This document shows, piece after piece, positions 34,081 through 36,461 of a stretch of 36,461 bases of DNA (its first letter is position 1; the number at the start of each line of letters is the position of its first letter). A program made the position numbers and the translations under genes. The notes under the pieces were generated by a model, which searched no databases, was not told the origin of the DNA, and saw only the letters and a program-made list of their open reading frames with translations. This DNA comes from Bacteroidia bacterium (GTDB taxonomy: Bacteria; Bacteroidota; Bacteroidia; NS11-12g; UBA955), in NCBI GenBank assembly GCA_020853295.1, contig JADYZD010000294.1, positions 1 to 36,461 on the forward strand, given 5' to 3'.

Positions 34081-36461
34081 ATGCGAAAACTCTTATATTT
34101 GAAGCGTATGCAATTTTCGCTATGGCGTATTTGGGTTTTACTTGCAGCAACTAGCTGTTTTGGCGGTACCTTAATTGCACAGGTGGGCTTCGATTCAACG
34201 CGCTTGTGGAACCAAATTACACCCGAAGAAAACACCAACACCACCATAGACAATAGTGATATTGCTACCAATACCGGCGGATTTTTCAAAACCGATAAAA
34301 ATGACAACAATGAACAAATCATTGTCATTACAGGTGAGTTTATCAACCGCCTGAACTACAATACCTTGGGTGATGTGTTAAAAGACTTACCACAATTTGC
34401 AGTAAACCAACCAGGTTCCGGACTTCAAGGTGAAGTGTTTTACAGTGCTGGGTTAAATGGGAATGAAAATTGTGCCATTTTAATCAATGGAGTGCCCATT
34501 CATACCTTTTTTTCGGCAGGATTTCCACTTGCCGGAAATTTGCCCATTCGCCAGGCACAGAGAATTGAGATAATTTTAAACCCAGCCACTGCAAGGTACG
34601 GGAGTGGGGCTACCTTAGGTGTAATCAATATTATTACCCCACAAACAGAAAGGCCCGTATACATTAAAGCATCTATTAATGGCATGTCGAATTCGTCCAA
34701 CAACTTAAGCTTGTTGGTGGGCGGTAAATTTGGGAAAGGCAGAAACACCGTGCGTTTTGATGTGTATGGCAATTTTTTAAAATTCAGCAACATTCGGTTG
34801 AATTCGGATACCCAAATTTATTCTATTCATAGTTATAGAAGCCAATTGTATCCTTATTTTAACAATACCAATTACAAGCAATTGCCGCCCGATAATGGAC
34901 CCGTAGAACATGAAAGCGATCTTACCGGATTGAATGTGTATTACAGAAATTTTCATTTCTTATTTCACAGTTCCAACAGAAAAGACCAAGCATCAAATGG
35001 ACTCAATCCAATGGCGATGTACAGAGATATTGCCAATTTTTTTGTGTCGGATAGGCAATTGAATTTTGCCATTTCATACGATGCCAAAAAGAAACACCAC
35101 CGCGATTTTTTTCAATCCCGTTTCTCGTATTACAAAATTCAAACAGGTAGCGCCGCCAAATATATTTTTCCAGGGGTAAAACAAGCTGGCTTCGATTACT
35201 TGATTGAACGCTTGAAAGGCACAGTGCCGCAAGATTCCATCACACCCATAGTGGAAAGAAATCTAAGGGATTGGGATGAAAATTATTTTGACCAGGTGCG
35301 GTTTCTTAGGGGTGGTTCTGTGGATATTGTGCTGAATTATTTGCGGCAATATGAGTGGAAAAACTTTTTCTCCAGCTTCGGATATTCATTAACAGTTTGT
35401 GGAGGATCAGCCATCAACAAATACACCCGATTGCTTGAAAATAATATTTTTTTTAATAACGATTCGGCATATTCTCCAAACAATATTGGGAAAATGAATG
35501 CGTATCTCACTTCCTTTTCCAATTTTGTGGTTTCTCTTGGTTACAGGTATAAGTCGTTTGATATTGAATTTAGAAGTTTGATTCAAAATGGCAATAATGT
35601 TATTGTAAGCAATCAGAATTTTTATTCAAAAGCATTTTTAATGCCTTCTGTAAAAATTTCGTACAAAAGAAATGGAGGCAAGCAAACCTATTATTTCAAT
35701 TACAGCACGGGCATGGATATGTTTAATCCCACCCGATTGGAGAATCAGTATCGGTTTAACATAGACGGTGACAACCTGCTTGAATTCAATAGAAACTTTG
35801 CTTTGTATGGCATTACAGAAAAAAAGCAAGTTACCTTGGGTATTAGAAATTCATACTTGTTTTATTCTAAAACCACAGGCATACCACTAATTGGGTTTTA
35901 TGATGATAGGATGGTGTATTCGAAAACAGCCACCCCCAATACCCGTTATTATGGCAATTATACGGTTTCTGGTTCTATGTTGCAGCATTATGGAATTACC
36001 TTGATTTCAAAGGATTTTAGTACAGCTATATTAAACAGCACACTTGAAGTTAATCCTGATTCTGTAAGAAGGAGAAATCAATTGAGATTTGGAATTACCA
36101 GCCTTGCCATGTTCTCTTTTCAGCGGTTTACTTTACCCAAATTGGAAGGCGTTCAAAAGACCAATTATTTTACTCCAGCAAATAGGATTCGATTGAATTT
36201 TTATATCAGCAAAGGTAAGAATTGGGTGTTTACCACTTTATATAACTACACGGGCAAAACCCGTCCTTCATTTTATTATGATGTTATAGTGCCCAACAAA
36301 CACACTTTTGACATGATGTTTCATTATAGTTTTTCAAAACAATTTTCGGCCAATTTGAAATGGTTTAATATTACAGGAAGGGATTTGTATGGGCCACAGG
36401 CTACCGGTTCAGTGGATGATCTGTACTTGCAGCCACAACGGTATCAGAAGTTTTTAATCAC
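34081..36461 (+). CDS. TonB-dependent receptor (plug + barrel), truncated by the window end
   Basis: Open frame from ATG 34081 to the edge, not in the ORF track because it has no stop. Plug-like region IIVITGEFINRLNYNTLGDVLKDLPQFAVNQPGSGLQGEVFYSAGLNGNENCAILINGVPIHTF...IEIILNPATARYGSGATLGVINIITP. Confidence 0.85.
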   Translation, partial: MRKLLYLKRMQFSLWRIWVLLAATSCFGGTLIAQVGFDSTRLWNQITPEENTNTTIDNSDIATNTGGFFKTDKNDNNEQIIVITGEFINRLNYNTLGDVLKDLPQFAVNQPGSGLQGEVFYSAGLNGNENCAILINGVPIHTFFSAGFPLAGNLPIRQAQRIEIILNPATARYGSGATLGVINIITPQTERPVYIKASINGMSNSSNNLSLLVGGKFGKGRNTVRFDVYGNFLKFSNIRLNSDTQIYSIHSYRSQLYPYFNNTNYKQLPPDNGPVEHESDLTGLNVYYRNFHFLFHSSNRKDQASNGLNPMAMYRDIANFFVSDRQLNFAISYDAKKKHHRDFFQSRFSYYKIQTGSAAKYIFPGVKQAGFDYLIERLKGTVPQDSITPIVERNLRDWDENYFDQVRFLRGGSVDIVLNYLRQYEWKNFFSSFGYSLTVCGGSAINKYTRLLENNIFFNNDSAYSPNNIGKMNAYLTSFSNFVVSLGYRYKSFDIEFRSLIQNGNNVIVSNQNFYSKAFLMPSVKISYKRNGGKQTYYFNYSTGMDMFNPTRLENQYRFNIDGDNLLEFNRNFALYGITEKKQVTLGIRNSYLFYSKTTGIPLIGFYDDRMVYSKTATPNTRYYGNYTVSGSMLQHYGITLISKDFSTAILNSTLEVNPDSVRRRNQLRFGITSLAMFSFQRFTLPKLEGVQKTNYFTPANRIRLNFYISKGKNWVFTTLYNYTGKTRPSFYYDVIVPNKHTFDMMFHYSFSKQFSANLKWFNITGRDLYGPQATGSVDDLYLQPQRYQKFLI

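Overview
The window is a Bacteroidetes-type chromosomal segment. Indicators are T9SS C-terminal sorting domains, TonB-dependent/outer-membrane barrel proteins, candidate TAnnTTTG -7 boxes and no obvious Shine-Dalgarno sequences. No rRNA, tRNA, CRISPR array or complete IS element was recognised. From left to right: (i) a cyanophycin locus, with the first 45 codons of cphA on the minus strand cut by the window edge, divergent cphB, and a convergent isoaspartyl peptidase/asparaginase; (ii) a 9.3-kb gene for a 3092-aa secreted modular protein with a 171-aa (513-bp) tandem repeat, LamG plus choice-of-anchor-D modules and a T9SS tail; (iii) housekeeping genes typA/bipA, prfC, an RSH (p)ppGpp enzyme, a Sua5/YciO/YrdC protein and an M20 dipeptidase; (iv) a DUF3179 protein, two smaller T9SS cargo proteins, an outer-membrane beta-barrel protein, an NfeD-SPFH pair, a Gly-rich/collagen-like lipoprotein, a lipoprotein gene with an in-frame TGA, a MORN-repeat/TonB_C protein, a CDF transporter and a TonB receptor running off the right edge. 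The most interesting unexplained structure is a dispersed two-hairpin intergenic repeat (three copies, one pair nearly identical over 130 bp) and a separate family of 7-bp-period intergenic repeats placed just after stop codons. No complete novel multi-gene system could be demonstrated from sequence alone.
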